Positions 12,401 through 22,422 of a stretch of 64,000 nt of DNA are shown here, piece by piece (the stretch's first letter is position 1; every line of letters starts with the position of its first letter). Where the stretch lies: NCBI GenBank assembly GCA_003254885.1, contig QANT01002270.1, forward strand, positions 62,001 through 126,000, written 5' to 3'. The notes beneath the pieces were generated by a model. It ran no database searches. It worked only from the letters and a program-made list of their open reading frames with translations, and had not been told where the DNA came from. Both the position numbers and the translations under genes were made by a program. This DNA comes from Purshia tridentata. Its lineage: Eukaryota; Streptophyta; Magnoliopsida; Rosales; Rosaceae.

Positions 12401-13902
12401 ATAATCAAACTTGGCGGCTTGTTCCACCCACTCCAACTATGCACGTGTTACCATGTAAGTGGATTTATAGAATCAAACGCAGGTCTGATGGTTCTATTGA
12501 GCGCTACAAGGCTCGCCTTGTGGCCAATGGCTTTCACCAACAATATGGTATTGACTATATGGAGACCTTTAGTCCGGTGGTTAAGCATGTCACGGTTCGC
12601 GTTGTTCTTTCTCTTGCTATGCAATATAATTGGTCAATTCGGCAACTTGATGTTACTAATGCTTTCTTGCATGGTTTTCTTTCTGAGGAGGTGTATATGA
12701 GACAACCTCATGGTTTTGAGGATCCCCAGTTTCCTCATCATGTGTGTCGCCTGCAAAAATCTCTTTATGGCTTGCGTCAAGCTCCTCGAGCTTGGTTTCA
12801 ACGATTCTCTGATTATCTTCTTCAGTATGGGTTTATTGGTTCTCAAGCAGACCCCTCTTTGTTTATTTTTAACAAGAGTGGCATCTTACTTTTCCTTTTG
12901 ATCTATGTTGATGATATAATTGTTACAGGTAATAACATTGCCGAGGTCACTTCCTTGATAGCTTCACTTAACCGACATTTTGCCATGAAGGATCTTGGTG
13001 ACTTACATTACTTTCTTGGACTTGAGGTGAAACGTGCTCCTGCTGCCTTATCCTTGACACAGACTAAGTATGCCATGGATTTACTTAAACGAGCTGCTAT
13101 GCATGAATCAAAGCCAGTTTCTACACCAGTTGCTTCAGGTTCTCCTTTAAGTGCCTTTTCTGGCAGCGCCTTATCTAATCCTACTGAGTATCGCAGCATT
13201 GTTGGTGCACTTCAATATCTCACCATCACTCGTCCTGATATCACTTATGCTGTTAACCAAGTTTGTCAGTTTATGCATCAACCGACTGATGTTCATTGGA
13301 CAGCTGTTAAGCGCATTCTAAGATATCTTCAGGGTACTTTGCATGATGGTCTTGTTTTTCGGAAAGGAGGAAATGATTTGGTTGCCTTTTCTGATGCTGA
13401 TTATGCAGGTAGTCCGGATGATTGTCGGTCTACAGGGGGATTTTGCATTTTCTTTGGCTCTAATTTGATCTCTTGGAGTTCGAAGAAACAGGCCACCGTT
13501 TCTCGTTCAAGTACTGAATCTGAATATCGCCAATTGGCCATCACCGCTGCAGAAATTACATGGATTCAGCTGCTGCTGCGTGAACTTGGTGTTTCTTTAT
13601 CGTCTCCTCCTTTATTGTGGTGTGATAACACCAGCTCCATCGCGCTTGCTTCCAACCCTGTGTTCCATGCTCGTACCAAACACATAGCTGTTGATTATCA
13701 CTATGTTAGGGAGCTTGTTGTTGGTCGGTTATTGACTGTTCGATATGTATCTACCCAAACACAGCTTGCTGATATCTTTACTAAAGGATTGTCTATTCCA
13801 TGCTTTGGTTTTCTTAAGTCCAAGCTTCTGTGCTCATCGCCCATTAGCTTGCAGGGGGATGATAGAATAGATAAACCACCATTAATTGCACAGCCCACAT
13901 AG
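9478..13902 (+). CDS. Copia gag-pol polyprotein (part of the retrotransposon)
   Basis: The frame is open from an ATG at 9478 to a stop inside the 3' LTR, about 1474 codons. Parts in order: gag (Retrotran_gag/UBN2 type); a Gly/Arg/Ser-rich linker; a CCHC zinc knuckle (CYQCGVFGHQARHC, 10468-10509); aspartic protease with DSGASAH near 10590; the pre-integrase HQRLGHPS near 10990; the DDE integrase core (HCDIW near 11160, QTDGGGEF near 11360, EQNGAAERK near 11455); a proline/serine-rich spacer; reverse transcriptase (WIYRIK near 12460, YVDDIIVTG near 12905); and RNase H (FSDADYAG near 13390, TKHIAVDYHYVRE near 13675). An in-frame TTG lies upstream, but the ATG at 9478 fits copia gag starts. It looks whole. 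Confidence 0.95.
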   Translation: MSSSLAPSLPNVSYVVSIKLDRKNYMLWKAQFLPLLKSNDLLGFVDGTKPCPGEFQTDGVTPNPAYADWQKKDQQLLSWINSTLTEGILSTVARCETARAAWQSLERRFNAQSRSRILQLKQQLQTTKRGNLSITDYIDKMHSLADNLALAGKALEDDDFIDLILNGVGPAFESSVNSIQSRETPMCLDDVVAFLLSAESRLEEYGSHFPNDSTTTVLYANTPSHNHGRGRGVSSGRGGFSHSGQGTQFGRGGPYFHHGGSGFTGGRRGGFSGQRGSFSSGPRGGYSGGRGLLPLPPPSPTFSGSFSNGRGGSLSSGTLPSSYNTTFQGNCYQCGVFGHQARHCLQGRGSSPHTALAANPTTISQSPTWFTDSGASAHVTHDLANLHISNEYTGTDQVSVGNGAGLQISHIGSSSISPFLLSNVLHCPSVSHNLLSVHRFTSDNNCYFIFTPSDFFVKDLSSGKTLFHGKSENGLYPFRSSSPSFQFPSKAIALFGDRTSSSTWHQRLGHPSHAVLQKLVPHIPLSGSRDFSFCSACPLGKSTKLSFQLSDSISLFPLQLVHCDIWTSPVVSNKGSKYFIIFIDDFSRYTWVFPMRFKYEAFDYFKKFKTLVENLLSVNCVCTIKALQTDGGGEFLSNQFQSFLSSNGIFHRISCPHTPEQNGAAERKQRHVVDMGLTLLATAGMPSNFWVEAFNTSTYLINRLPARQLDYTSPYEKLFGRLPSYSSLRVFGCACYPYLRPYNKHKLHFRSRQCVFIGYSLHYQGYRCFDPSNGRIYLSRHVVFDESTFPFKFQAGSSSLQPVDVSSSTVVLPPIAPSKVTVSPPSSFSFASAPSNASDMLTSSPISSSSLVSPLQPVTSPLAPSPSPLRTYQRDPNRRVVHFQSPQCTSPPNSPPPGSTSPAHISNPSSPPRPSQINTHSMVTRLKDGITKPNQKFANLIYSQVLDSEPHSFREAVKHEHWRQAMLTEFQALQHNQTWRLVPPTPTMHVLPCKWIYRIKRRSDGSIERYKARLVANGFHQQYGIDYMETFSPVVKHVTVRVVLSLAMQYNWSIRQLDVTNAFLHGFLSEEVYMRQPHGFEDPQFPHHVCRLQKSLYGLRQAPRAWFQRFSDYLLQYGFIGSQADPSLFIFNKSGILLFLLIYVDDIIVTGNNIAEVTSLIASLNRHFAMKDLGDLHYFLGLEVKRAPAALSLTQTKYAMDLLKRAAMHESKPVSTPVASGSPLSAFSGSALSNPTEYRSIVGALQYLTITRPDITYAVNQVCQFMHQPTDVHWTAVKRILRYLQGTLHDGLVFRKGGNDLVAFSDADYAGSPDDCRSTGGFCIFFGSNLISWSSKKQATVSRSSTESEYRQLAITAAEITWIQLLLRELGVSLSSPPLLWCDNTSSIALASNPVFHARTKHIAVDYHYVRELVVGRLLTVRYVSTQTQLADIFTKGLSIPCFGFLKSKLLCSSPISLQGDDRIDKPPLIAQPT

Positions 13903-14057
13903 CAGCCCAAGCAGCCCATATAAGTTTACTTGTACAGTTAGGTCTTGTTAAGTTTCCTATTGTTTCTAGGATTGTACTCGCCAAGCCTCTTTTTATAGGC
14001 TCTCTCATATTGGGCAGGTTAATAGAGAATAGATTGGGGAGGATTATAACTCTGACA
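13860..14057 (+). repeat. Copia 3' LTR (198 bp)
   Basis: It matches the 5' LTR with scattered differences and a short missing stretch in the middle. It ends CTCTGACA and is followed directly by GCTAGTCCTCAT, the reversed first codons of the small gene family at 22791-23276. Confidence 0.95.
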
Positions 14058-14535
14058 GCTAGTCCTCATGGTTTGGTTTTGTTACTGCAACTGATCTTAT
14101 GGATGAGGTATGTAACGGGTTTGGGCTGAAAAGAATTGATAAAATTGGAAAATGTTGGAAGTGTGAGAGCAGAGGATGAGGCAGAGTTGGCGATTTGTAT
14201 GGATATATAAAGGGGTGAGAGATTTGGGTTTTGGACTTGTTTCTTGGAAGTAGCCTTAGAATTTAGAAGCAGTCTAATTGGGACGGCAAGCCAAGAGAGA
14301 GTTGAAAAATAATTAATTGTGGCGTGTGGACTATATCATAATTCAATTAAATAGCCAATAGGACATGTGAAGAGTTCAAATATTATTTATAGTAATAGTT
14401 ATATACGGTAGACTAATCGAGTTGATGACCAAAATCAATACAATGTGACGAAAACATATGATACCTAATAATACAAGGTAAAGGTGAAGGTGACCCTTCC
14501 CAAAGTGGGGGCATACTCTACTCATACAACTCTAA
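14058..14535 (-). pseudogene. 5' remnant and promoter of a second copy of the small gene at 22791-23276
   Basis: Read on the minus strand, the sequence touching the copia 3' LTR begins a reading frame ATGAGGACTAGC (M R T S), identical to the first codons of the intact gene at 23276. Upstream of it, to about 14535, the DNA follows the promoter at 23277-23720 block by block. Shared blocks are a TATATAAAG box (near 14207; counterpart near 23393), GATTTGGGTT, TTCTTGGAAGTAGC, CAGTCTAATTGGGA, GTGGCGTGTGGACTATAT and AATAGGACATGTGAAG. Only about four codons of the gene remain; the rest is cut off by the element. Confidence 0.82.
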
Positions 14536-14824
14536 ATAAGTTTTTTTTTTGTGGCCACTTACTCTAAATTTACTATTCTTTTTTTTGTTTTTGTACTTTT
14601 TAGTTTTAACCGCTATTACACCATTTTCTTTTGGGCAACAACGAAGTTTAGAGTGGCACTTGACTCGTAAATGAGCCAATATGTTGATAGTCAAGAAGTC
14701 ATAATTATATGTGACTTGTGAGGCATGAAAAAAGTCATGGATTATTGAACTTTTATCTGACCATGCCAATCAACCCATTAAAGTAGCAATTTTCTGATCA
14801 GCAACTTAAATGTGTGATTATAAA

Positions 14825-14935
14825 TAATCTCAACGTTTTTTTTTCTAGTTTGGGGTTCAGGAATCGAACTTGGTTGGGGTAATTATATGATCCTTCTAAT
14901 TGAGCTACCCCTCTAACTGTATAAGTAATCTCAAC
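14825..14935 (-). mobile_element. Short tRNA-derived SINE with 10-bp target-site duplication
   Basis: TAATCTCAAC occurs at 14825-14834 and again at 14926-14935. The 91 bp between them, read on the minus strand, hold a box A-like TAGCTCAATTAGAAGG, then a box B-like AGTTCGATTCC, and end in a run of A just before the duplication. That order (pol III promoter, then A-tail, then direct repeat) is the SINE layout. The box A to box B distance and the lack of a cloverleaf rule out a working tRNA gene. Confidence 0.72.
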
Positions 14936-15704
14936 AAAAATTGTTTTTTGGGTGCCACTATTCGGATGCAATTTAGTACCTTTCACATTTTTTATATTCA
15001 ATATTAAATCTAAACAGAAAAACTTGTAATCGGTTAATAAAATGGATATGGGTGAAGTTATAAGTTAATGAAAAATATGTGCATTGGATTAATCTAAAAG
15101 CATATATAAAACAATCATTAAGCTATATATATATCGTTAGGATTCAAACTTGATTTGAGATCTTCATCATTTGATATGAAATCAATTCGTTATAATCTCA
15201 ATCTTTCTTTCCCTCTTTCAATTCTTCCCTTATAAAAGGACGTACTTTTACGTGGTGAGCAAGTCTCTAGGACTCTTGTGGTCCAGCATGCCTACGTACC
15301 CTATATAGCTGTTTCTGAATCATAGGGTTTTTCTAATCGATTAGTCACGCTAGTCGATCTCTCACCATTTCGACAAACTCAAAGATTCTTTTTTTCTAAT
15401 TTGATCTAAAGAGATTGTATCGAACATACTCGTACATAGAGTGATTGCGAAAATGCAGAAATAAAGTGAACCAATAATGTAGGCCCAAAAAAAAAAAGTG
15501 AACGCATAATTCATTGACTCTTGGCTCTTGTTTTCTTTTTATTAGTCATCTATTTTGCTTTCCATTTCATCATGATAAAAGCGGGACCCATATTGACAAC
15601 AACCAGTACTAAATTGCTTTATCAAGCTTAATCTCTCTGTCTCTGTCTCTGTCTCTGTCTCACTCTCTCTACCCCTTTGGTTACATCAAATTGTGAGAGT
15701 CGGG
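14936..15704. other. Intergenic region upstream of the F-box array
   Basis: No gene is supported. An imperfect CTCTGT microsatellite lies at about 15633-15670, just before the presumed first exon of F-box copy 1. The rest is AT-rich unique-looking DNA. Confidence 0.5.
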
Positions 15705-17217
15705 ATGGTGAGTTCTTTAATTTGCTGTAATTTCATGTGATTTTCATTATATAATATACACTAGTTCCACTCAGTTTCTGAGATATTTGCTGAATAATAT
15801 AGTATTAGTATGTGTGAAGTTTGCTTTGCTTTGCTTGTGAGCTGTGCTGTTCTCATTGTGGAGTGAAAGGGAATTGGGAAATCCTCTGTTCCTTTCAAGC
15901 CCTTAGTTCATGCATTGTTCTTCTTGTAACAACAACAATATACAAAGCCGCTTTCTTGTTATATATCTGAATGTAATGAAATTTGGCTACTAGAACTGTG
16001 AAGTAGAACATTGAATGAAAACTTTGTTTGCCTAAATTACTATCTCTAACTCTACGTACTCAAACACACAATACAAGGTCACAGTCTAAATGATCTGCAC
16101 ACCACTGGTCATTGTATTAGATTAATGATTTTTATTTTCCCAAAATTGATCGTCTCAGAATCAAAGAGAACCACCAGTCATCACGTACGAACATGAAGAT
16201 GGAGTTGAATAAAATTAGCAACTTATCTAGGATGTCATAGAGAAAATCTTGTCTTATTTGCCGATTAGAGAGGCAGTGAGGAAAAGTGTTTTATCAAGAG
16301 AATGGAGGTACAAATCGGCTATGCTTCTGCATCTTGTGTTTGATTATCAGTGTGTCTCGTCTTAAAACCTTACAACCATAGTGAGAATTGTTGATCATGT
16401 ACTCTTGGTCACATTGGCCCCATACACAAGTTCAAGCTTTCCCATCCAGATGTTCTAGACATTATGGATATTGATCGATGGATTCTTCTTCTATCTAGTA
16501 ACTCTATCAAAGAGTTCATACTTAAAATTTGGAAACAGTCTTGCTAAAAGATGCCTTCTTGTTTCTTTTCTTGTATTCATTTGGAGTTATTTAATTTTTT
16601 GCTAAAATCTTCATCCACATTCAAGGCTTTAGGAGTTTGAAGGGCCTTCATATTGGTTACGTTACCTTAGCCCAAGATATGTTTGAAAATCTGATTGCTT
16701 GTTGTCCTTTGCTTGAGAGATTGACTTTGATAAACTGTGATGGCTTCACCCATTTTAAGATTGCTTATACTTTGAAGGTGTTTTTGAGGATGAATCTTGA
16801 GAATACCTTAAACCTTGCTGATATTTACATAGGTTTCAACGTTATTGTAAAGCAAATACAGGTTCCTAGCAGTTCTACCAATTTGGCCAATTTTTTTGTT
16901 CCCCTGCATCATATTCGGAGGCTCACAAATCACAATTCAAAGGTACTTTTTAAAGGTAATGGATTTTGTGGTTCCATACTTTTATCTTGTACTTGACCAT
17001 GGGAATAATTTGAGCATATTCATTGACTCTGCTGTTTTCTTCATCCTTTCTGCTCCAGTATTTAGCTGTTGGTGCCTTGCCAGAAAAGCTACATAAACCT
17101 TGTCTACATCTTAATTATTTTTCTATACAAGTTTTCTTCAATGTTCGGAATGAACTTTTAACTGCTCTCTGCCTGCTCCCCTGCTCTACAAGAACTATAA
17201 ATTTTGGTGAGTTTTAG
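15705..17217 (+). pseudogene. F-box/FBD/LRR protein (At1g13570-like), copy 1, decayed
   Basis: A likely first exon ends ATG|GTGAGTTC at 15705-15708, the same arrangement as copy 3. Homology to the other two copies resumes at about 16160 and runs to 17217. It includes the F-box start, LRR-like segments (for example FENLIACCPLLERLTLINCDG near 16690), and the exon beginning YLAVGALPEKLHKPCL near 17060. There are several in-frame stops, among them one early in the F-box and one after the segment for FDYQCVSS, and the FBD-containing last exon is missing. The intact family acts as substrate-binding subunits of SCF ubiquitin ligases; this copy cannot make a whole protein. Confidence 0.85.
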
Positions 17218-17765
17218 TCTATTCTATTGATGCATGCAATATTCTTAGCTATACTGTTGGTGAGTTTCAGTATTTATTTTATTCCCAAGCTTTGCATGTT
17301 GTTATACAAAGTTTTGCAGTTTCATTGGCCATTCATCTCTTGAACCTTCACAACTAACCCGTTAAACTCCAATTGGCCATCTTACCATGGAAAATATGAA
17401 TAATACGAAAGTTTCCACCTTTATGAGATAAATAACCATTTCATTATTGCATATATTGAATGCAACGGAAACCAAAAGCCAGCCTCCACCGTCCATGATT
17501 ATTGAATGTGCAACTTTGAAATTGTAGAAAACCACCTCCACTAAGGAGGGAATGCTATGGAGCCCAACTCACGATCCATTTAGTTTTGAGAGTAGAATTT
17601 TAAAATTTGTTTGCTTACTCTCTCTATCTCTCTCTACTACACTTAAACACACAAGGTCACAGTCTATTTGGTATTGACACCACTGGCCATTGTATCAAAT
17701 TAATAATTTTTTTAGTTACTTGAGTATCTCAGAATCAAAGCGAACCACCCAAGTCTCGTTCAGAA
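17218..17765. other. Spacer between F-box copies 1 and 2
   Basis: I see no coding exon. The last exon expected for copy 1 is absent here, and so is a separate ATG-GTGAGT first exon for copy 2. The DNA just before 17765 matches the 3' end of the first intron of the other copies (GAGTATCTCAGAATCAAAGC). Confidence 0.55.
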
Positions 17766-19448
17766 ATGGAGAAAGAATTGGATATAATTAGCAACTTACC
17801 AAGTGTTGCTAAGGAAAAAATTTTGTCAAGTTTGCCAATTAAGGAGACACTGAGAACTAGTGTTTTGTCAAGCAAGTGGAGGTACACCTGGGCTAGGCTT
17901 CCAGATCTTGTGTTTGATGGTCAGTGTTTATCCACTAACAACGCTGCAACCATAGCCAGAATTGTTGATCATGTACTCTTACTTCACATTGGCCCCAAAA
18001 GAAAGAATTGGATATAATTAGCAACTTACCAAGTGGTGTTAAGGAAAAAATTTTGTCAAGTTTGCCAATTGAGGAGACACTGAGAACAAGTGTTTTGTCA
18101 AGCAAGTGGAGGTACACCTGGGCTAGGCTTCCAGATCTTGTGTTTGATGGTCAGTGTCTCTCCACTAACGACGCTGCAACCATAGCCAGAATCATTGATC
18201 ATGTACTCTTACTTCACATTGGCCCCAAACACAAGTTCAAGTTTAGTCTTCCAGATCTTGTGTTTGATCATGATGATATTGATAAATGGATTCTTCATCT
18301 ATCAAGAAACTTTATCAAAGAGTTGATACTTGATATTTGGAAAGGGCCTTACTACAAGATGCCTTCTTGTTTGTTTTCTTGTCAAGATATTACTTATTTA
18401 GAGTTATATAGGTGTTTGCTAAAACCTCCATCCACATTCAAAGGCTTCAGAAGTTTAAAAAGCCTTGATATTCAGCGTGTTACCTTGGCCGAAGATGTGT
18501 TTGAAATTCTGATTGGTGGCAGTCTTCTGCTTGAGAAACTCATTGTGAAGAACTGTGATGGATTCACCCATCTCAAGATTGATGCACCAAATCTCCAATA
18601 CAGTAGAGTTGAGGGTGATTATGGGGATTTGAGTTTTGAGAATACTTTAAATCTTGCTGTTGTTTACATTGATTGGGATGTCAATGTGGACAAAATACAG
18701 GTTCCTGGCAGTTCTAGCAATTTGGTCAATTTTTTTGTTCCCCTGCTTCATATTCAAAGGCTCGGAATTCTGGGAAGCTTTTTAAAGGTAATTTATTTTG
18801 TGGTTCCACACTTTTATCATTTACGTGAATTTGGGCATATTCATTGAGTCTCCTGTCTTCTGCATCCTTTCTGCTTCAGTATTTGGCTGTTGGTGCCTTT
18901 CCGGAAAAGCTGCATAAACCATGTCTACATCTGAATTTTCTTTCTATACAAATTAGCTTCAATGTTTGGAATGAGGTTTTAACTGCTCTCTGCCTTCTTA
19001 GAAGCTCCCCAGCTCTACAAGAACTAGAAATTTTGGTGAGTTGTACTCTATTCTATTCTTCTGTTTAATTAACAAGTTGAAACCAACTCTACTCAAGAAA
19101 TTGTAGTTTAGAGTTTAGAGCTGTGTTTTATCATAATGCCTAGATTGTGATGCTATAGATCTTGTGTAGGCAGAGAAAGAGGATCAGGCTGTTGTGGGAG
19201 AAGTGAAATCTTGGTTAGATGACAACCAGAATTGCCCATTCACCCAACTGCAACGTGTGAAAATAACCGGCATCACTGGTGTCAAAACTGAACTAGATTT
19301 CATCAGATTTGTGCTTTTAAGTTCACCTGTGCTTGAGAAGATGACTATTAAGCCTGCTTCTGTGAATAACCCTATGGAACTTGCAAAAGAGTTGCTCCGG
19401 TTTGGGCGTGCCTCAGTGCATTCAGAGATAATTTACTTGGACCCATGA
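17766..19448 (+). pseudogene. F-box/FBD/LRR protein (At1g13570-like), copy 2, with duplicated F-box
   Basis: From the ATG at 17766 the frame gives an F-box (ISNLPSVAKEKILSSLPI, then ETLRTSVLSSKWRY), but a 230-bp tandem repeat follows and throws it out of frame by 18015. The second F-box copy (about 18008 on) is in frame with the rest of the gene but has no ATG; upstream in that frame comes a stop. The rest is well kept: LRR-like segments to 18786 (donor GTAATT), an exon 18880-19035 starting YLAVGAFPEKLHKPC and ending at GTGAGT, and a last exon 19172-19448 with GEVKSWLDDNQNC and ending in HSEIIYLDP, the FBD-type end. The family supplies SCF substrate receptors. Unless splicing or an alternative start skips the first repeat, no full protein is made. 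Confidence 0.82.
17771..18230 (+). repeat. 230-bp tandem duplication inside F-box copy 2
   Basis: GAAAGAATTGGATATAATTA begins at 17771 and again at 18001, and the two 230-bp units (17771-18000, 18001-18230) differ at only a handful of positions. Because 230 is not a multiple of three, the duplication shifts the reading frame. The low divergence marks it as recent. Confidence 0.93.
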
Positions 19449-19629
19449 TCCATCAATGAATTTTGGCAGCTAGGATAAAGAGGACTTGCTAGCAGAAATG
19501 AATGTGGGTTTGTACCGTGTGGTACAAGTCTTAGATTAATGTCTCATTGACTCATACTGGAAGTACCCTTTAAATTATCTTTGTTGGTGACAAGTTTTTA
19601 CTTTTCTTATTTCTTTTAATTCCAAATGT

Positions 19630-19845
19630 GAATTGGTTCATTGTCTCTCACACCAACTGTTTCCTATGTATACATTCACGTTTACATTGATCCAATTCCA
19701 GAAATCCAATTCACTAACTATACAAATCTTCCATTTCTCTTATTAATTAACAGCATAACTTCTGCCTCTTGGATACAAATCTGCCTTCACATTCACATCA
19801 TCTTGCTCAGAAGTACAAGCCCTCTCTTCATATTCAAGAAGTCAT
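19630..19845 (-). pseudogene. 3' remnant of a copy of the small gene at 22791-23276
   Basis: On the minus strand this matches the C-terminal coding part and 3' flank of the intact gene. The stretch reads DDVNVKADLYPRGRSYAVN and then stops, against DNVNVKADLYPRSRSYAVN in the intact copy, and the downstream flank (19630-19745 versus 22697-22790) also aligns. Upstream of about 19845 the similarity ends, so the body and promoter of this copy are gone. Its place just after F-box copy 2 mirrors the intact gene's place just after F-box copy 3. Confidence 0.8.
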
Positions 19846-19849
19846 AAAT

Positions 19850-20529
19850 TGCATATGAAGCATGGCAACTCAGTAATATCGAAGTCTGTTGTCGCCGATT
19901 ACATTGAGGCACATTGCTATGCTATGATAAACTTGGTTATGTTATGTTATCATTATACAAATTTCTTAGTTCAAACAATTTCTATACTAAATTTTGTTAC
20001 TACATTTAGCAACAAAATTTACCAATTGCTAAAATAGCATTTAGCAACCCCCCACATTGTAGCTCCTTTTTGACCAAACATTGCTATATTTGCAACAGCA
20101 TTGTACGTGCTCTTAAGAATAAAGCGAAGACATAATGCATTGATTCGGTCTAATTAATAGATGGTCAACATTGCAATGTTTTCTAAACATTAAGTAAAGT
20201 TTTTCAAGGTTATGAGAATTAGGGTGGAATGTGAAATTTCGCTAAAATTTTAAATTTCAGGCTGCAAACTGTAATTAACGAAAAATTAGGTTTTCATGCA
20301 ATATGCATATACCTAAATTATATTATATGCACAATTTGTTATCGCCGTTTTCGCCAATTGTGAGGCACTACTTGTTGTAGCCTCACCAAATTGTAATCAG
20401 CCCTAAATTGCTACAATTCCTAACTTTCTAAATTTCGGATCCCAATTGACTCCTCTCTCACTCTCTCTTGCCTAGCTAGCAGCAAACCCTAATCGGCTCC
20501 TCTCGTGATATCAAATTGTGTGAACCAAG
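19850..20529. other. Intergenic region
   Basis: No gene is supported. Short TTGCTAAA/TTTAGCAA words recur around 19990-20050 in both orientations, perhaps a worn small transposon, but I could not fix its ends. Confidence 0.4.
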
Positions 20530-22422
20530 ATGGTGAGTTCTTTTCCTCTAATTTCACGTAATTTTCATTATATAAATCGATTATATATATATATATTAGT
20601 TCTATTCCATTGATAACGATGTAGCTGAGATATATAACTGCTGATTAATGAATTGTGTGAAATAATATTTGCTTTGTTTGTGGAATTAGGGAATATCCTA
20701 TTTAATTATTTATGACCATATGAAATTTGGCTACTAGTTGTGATCAGAGTAAAAACTTGAACTTTGTTTGCTTAATTACTATCTCTCACACTTACACATT
20801 CAAGCACACAAGTGACAAGGTCACAGTCTAGATATTATGGACACCAGATATATAGTACTGACCATTAATGTATTACATTAGTGATTTTTATTTATTTATT
20901 TTCCAAATCTGAGTATCTCAGCCTCAAAGAAAACCACCCAAGTTATCCAAGATGAAGATGGAGTTGGATAAAATTAGCAACTTACCATGATGTTATAGAG
21001 AAAATTTTGTCACATTTGCCGATTAGGGAGGCGGTGAGGACAAGTGTTTTATCAAGCAAGTGGAGGCACAAATCGGCTATGCTTCCATATCTTGTGTTTG
21101 ATTATCATTGTTCCTCGACTCAAAAACATAAAACCATAGCGGACATTGTTGATCATATACTCTTAGGTCATATTGGTCCCATACACATGTTCAAGCTTTC
21201 TCATCCACAGGCTCGTCTAGATGACATTGATCGATGGATTCTTCATCTATCAAGAACCACTATCAAAGAGTTCACTCTGGATATTTGGAAAGACCCTTGC
21301 TACAAGATGCCTTCATGTTTCTTTTCTTGTCAAGATATGATTCATTTGGAGTTATTTAACTGTTTGCTGATCCCTCCCTCCACTTTCAAAGGCTTCAGGA
21401 GTTTGAAGAGTCTTCATATTGATAATGTTAGCTTAGCGCAAGATGTGTTTGAAAATCTAATTGTTTGCTGTCCCTTGCTTGAGATATTGAATTTGGTAAA
21501 CTGTGATGGTTTCACCCATCTTAAGATTGATGCACCAAGTCTACAAAGCGTTTACATCGAAGGTGTATGTGAGGATATTAATCTTGTTAATACCTTAAAT
21601 CTTGCTCATGTTTACATTGATTTGGACGTCATTGCTGACAAAAGACAGGTTCTTGAAAGTTGTGGCAATTTGATCAAGTTTTTTGATTGCCTGCCTCGTA
21701 TTCAAAAGCTTAAAATTGAGAGTAACTTCTTAAAGGTAATGGATTCTGTGGCTTATATTTTCTTTTAATAATCATTTAATGTTTAACTGGTATTATTAAA
21801 CATTGAGTCTGATGTTTGCTTCATACTTTCTGCTCCAGTATTTGGCTACTGGTGCCCTGCCGGGAAAGCTGCCTAAACCATGTCTATATCTCAATTTTCT
21901 TTCTATATACATACACTTTGATAATCTGGAGGAGATTTTAACTACAATTTGCCTTCTGAGAAGCTCGCCTGCTTTACAAAAACTAGAAATCAGGGTGAGT
22001 TTTATTCTATTTTTGAATTCAAAAAATTCAAACCAATTCCACTATAGAATAGAATATGTATTGCATGTAGTTTAGAGATCTGTTTTGTCTGAAGTTCAAC
22101 ATTCTGATGCTATAGACCTTGTGCAGGCATATCCAAAGATTCGAATGTATCAGCTCTTTCTGGGAGAAGTGAACTCTTGGTTAGATGACAATCAGAATTG
22201 CCCATTCACCCAACTGCGATTTGTGAAAATACTTGACATCACTGGTGTCGAAGCTGAACTAGAGTTCATCACTTTCTTGCTTTTGAGTTCACCTATGCTG
22301 GAGACGATGACTATTAAGCTGCGCATTGCAATATTTGTTACTCGGATAAGGACCTTCTAAAAATGTTGGTCCGGTTTAAGCGTGCCTCAGTGAATGCAGA
22401 GATAATCTACTTGGAATCATGA
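20530..22422 (+). pseudogene. F-box/FBD/LRR protein (At1g13570-like), copy 3, frame-broken
   Basis: The presumed first exon ends in ATG at 20530-20532, followed by GTGAGTTC. Splicing to the acceptor TATCTCAG near 20920 would give MPQRKPPKLSKMKMELDKI and then the F-box, in line with the family's usual N-terminus. The frame meets a stop directly after ISNLP (near 20987), because a few bases are missing against copy 2. It then runs open from about 21000 to 21736 with F-box and LRR-like segments. The next exons are 21838-21993 (YLATGALPGKLPKPC) and from about 22127 (GEVNSWLDDNQNC). A second break near 22320 puts the ending (HSEIIYLDP in copy 2; here a NAEIIYLES-like end at 22422) out of frame. 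Two breaks in an otherwise well-kept gene suggest a young pseudogene. Confidence 0.78.

Larger units (their letters stand above)
9164..14057 (+). mobile_element. Ty1/copia LTR retrotransposon, apparently whole
   Basis: The element has LTRs at 9164-9369 and 13860-14057 that begin TG and end CA. A primer-binding site TGGTATCAGAGC starts right after the 5' LTR at 9370 and matches the initiator methionine tRNA end. A polypurine run (CAGGGGGA) lies just before the 3' LTR. One gag-pol frame in copia order (protease, integrase, reverse transcriptase, RNase H) fills the interior, and I see no break in it. The five bases on each side differ (ACCAT left, GCTAG right), so there is no target-site duplication. 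The left flank is NOV-like copy 2 and the right flank is another gene. By eye the LTRs differ at roughly ten positions plus a short length change over about 200 bp. That would mean a few million years if both LTRs came from one insertion, which the mismatched flanks put in doubt. Confidence 0.95.

Noticed and set aside
10067-12901. Several additional plus-strand frames inside the copia element
   Set aside because: They are out-of-phase readings of the gag-pol frame, hydrophobic and without motifs.
9159-14062. A 5-bp target-site duplication for the copia element
   Set aside because: The flanking bases ACCAT and GCTAG do not match, nor do shifted windows of one or two bases.
18008-18847. A complete F-box gene starting at 18008
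   Set aside because: The apparent first codon there is TTG, and no ATG exists in that frame before the preceding stop.
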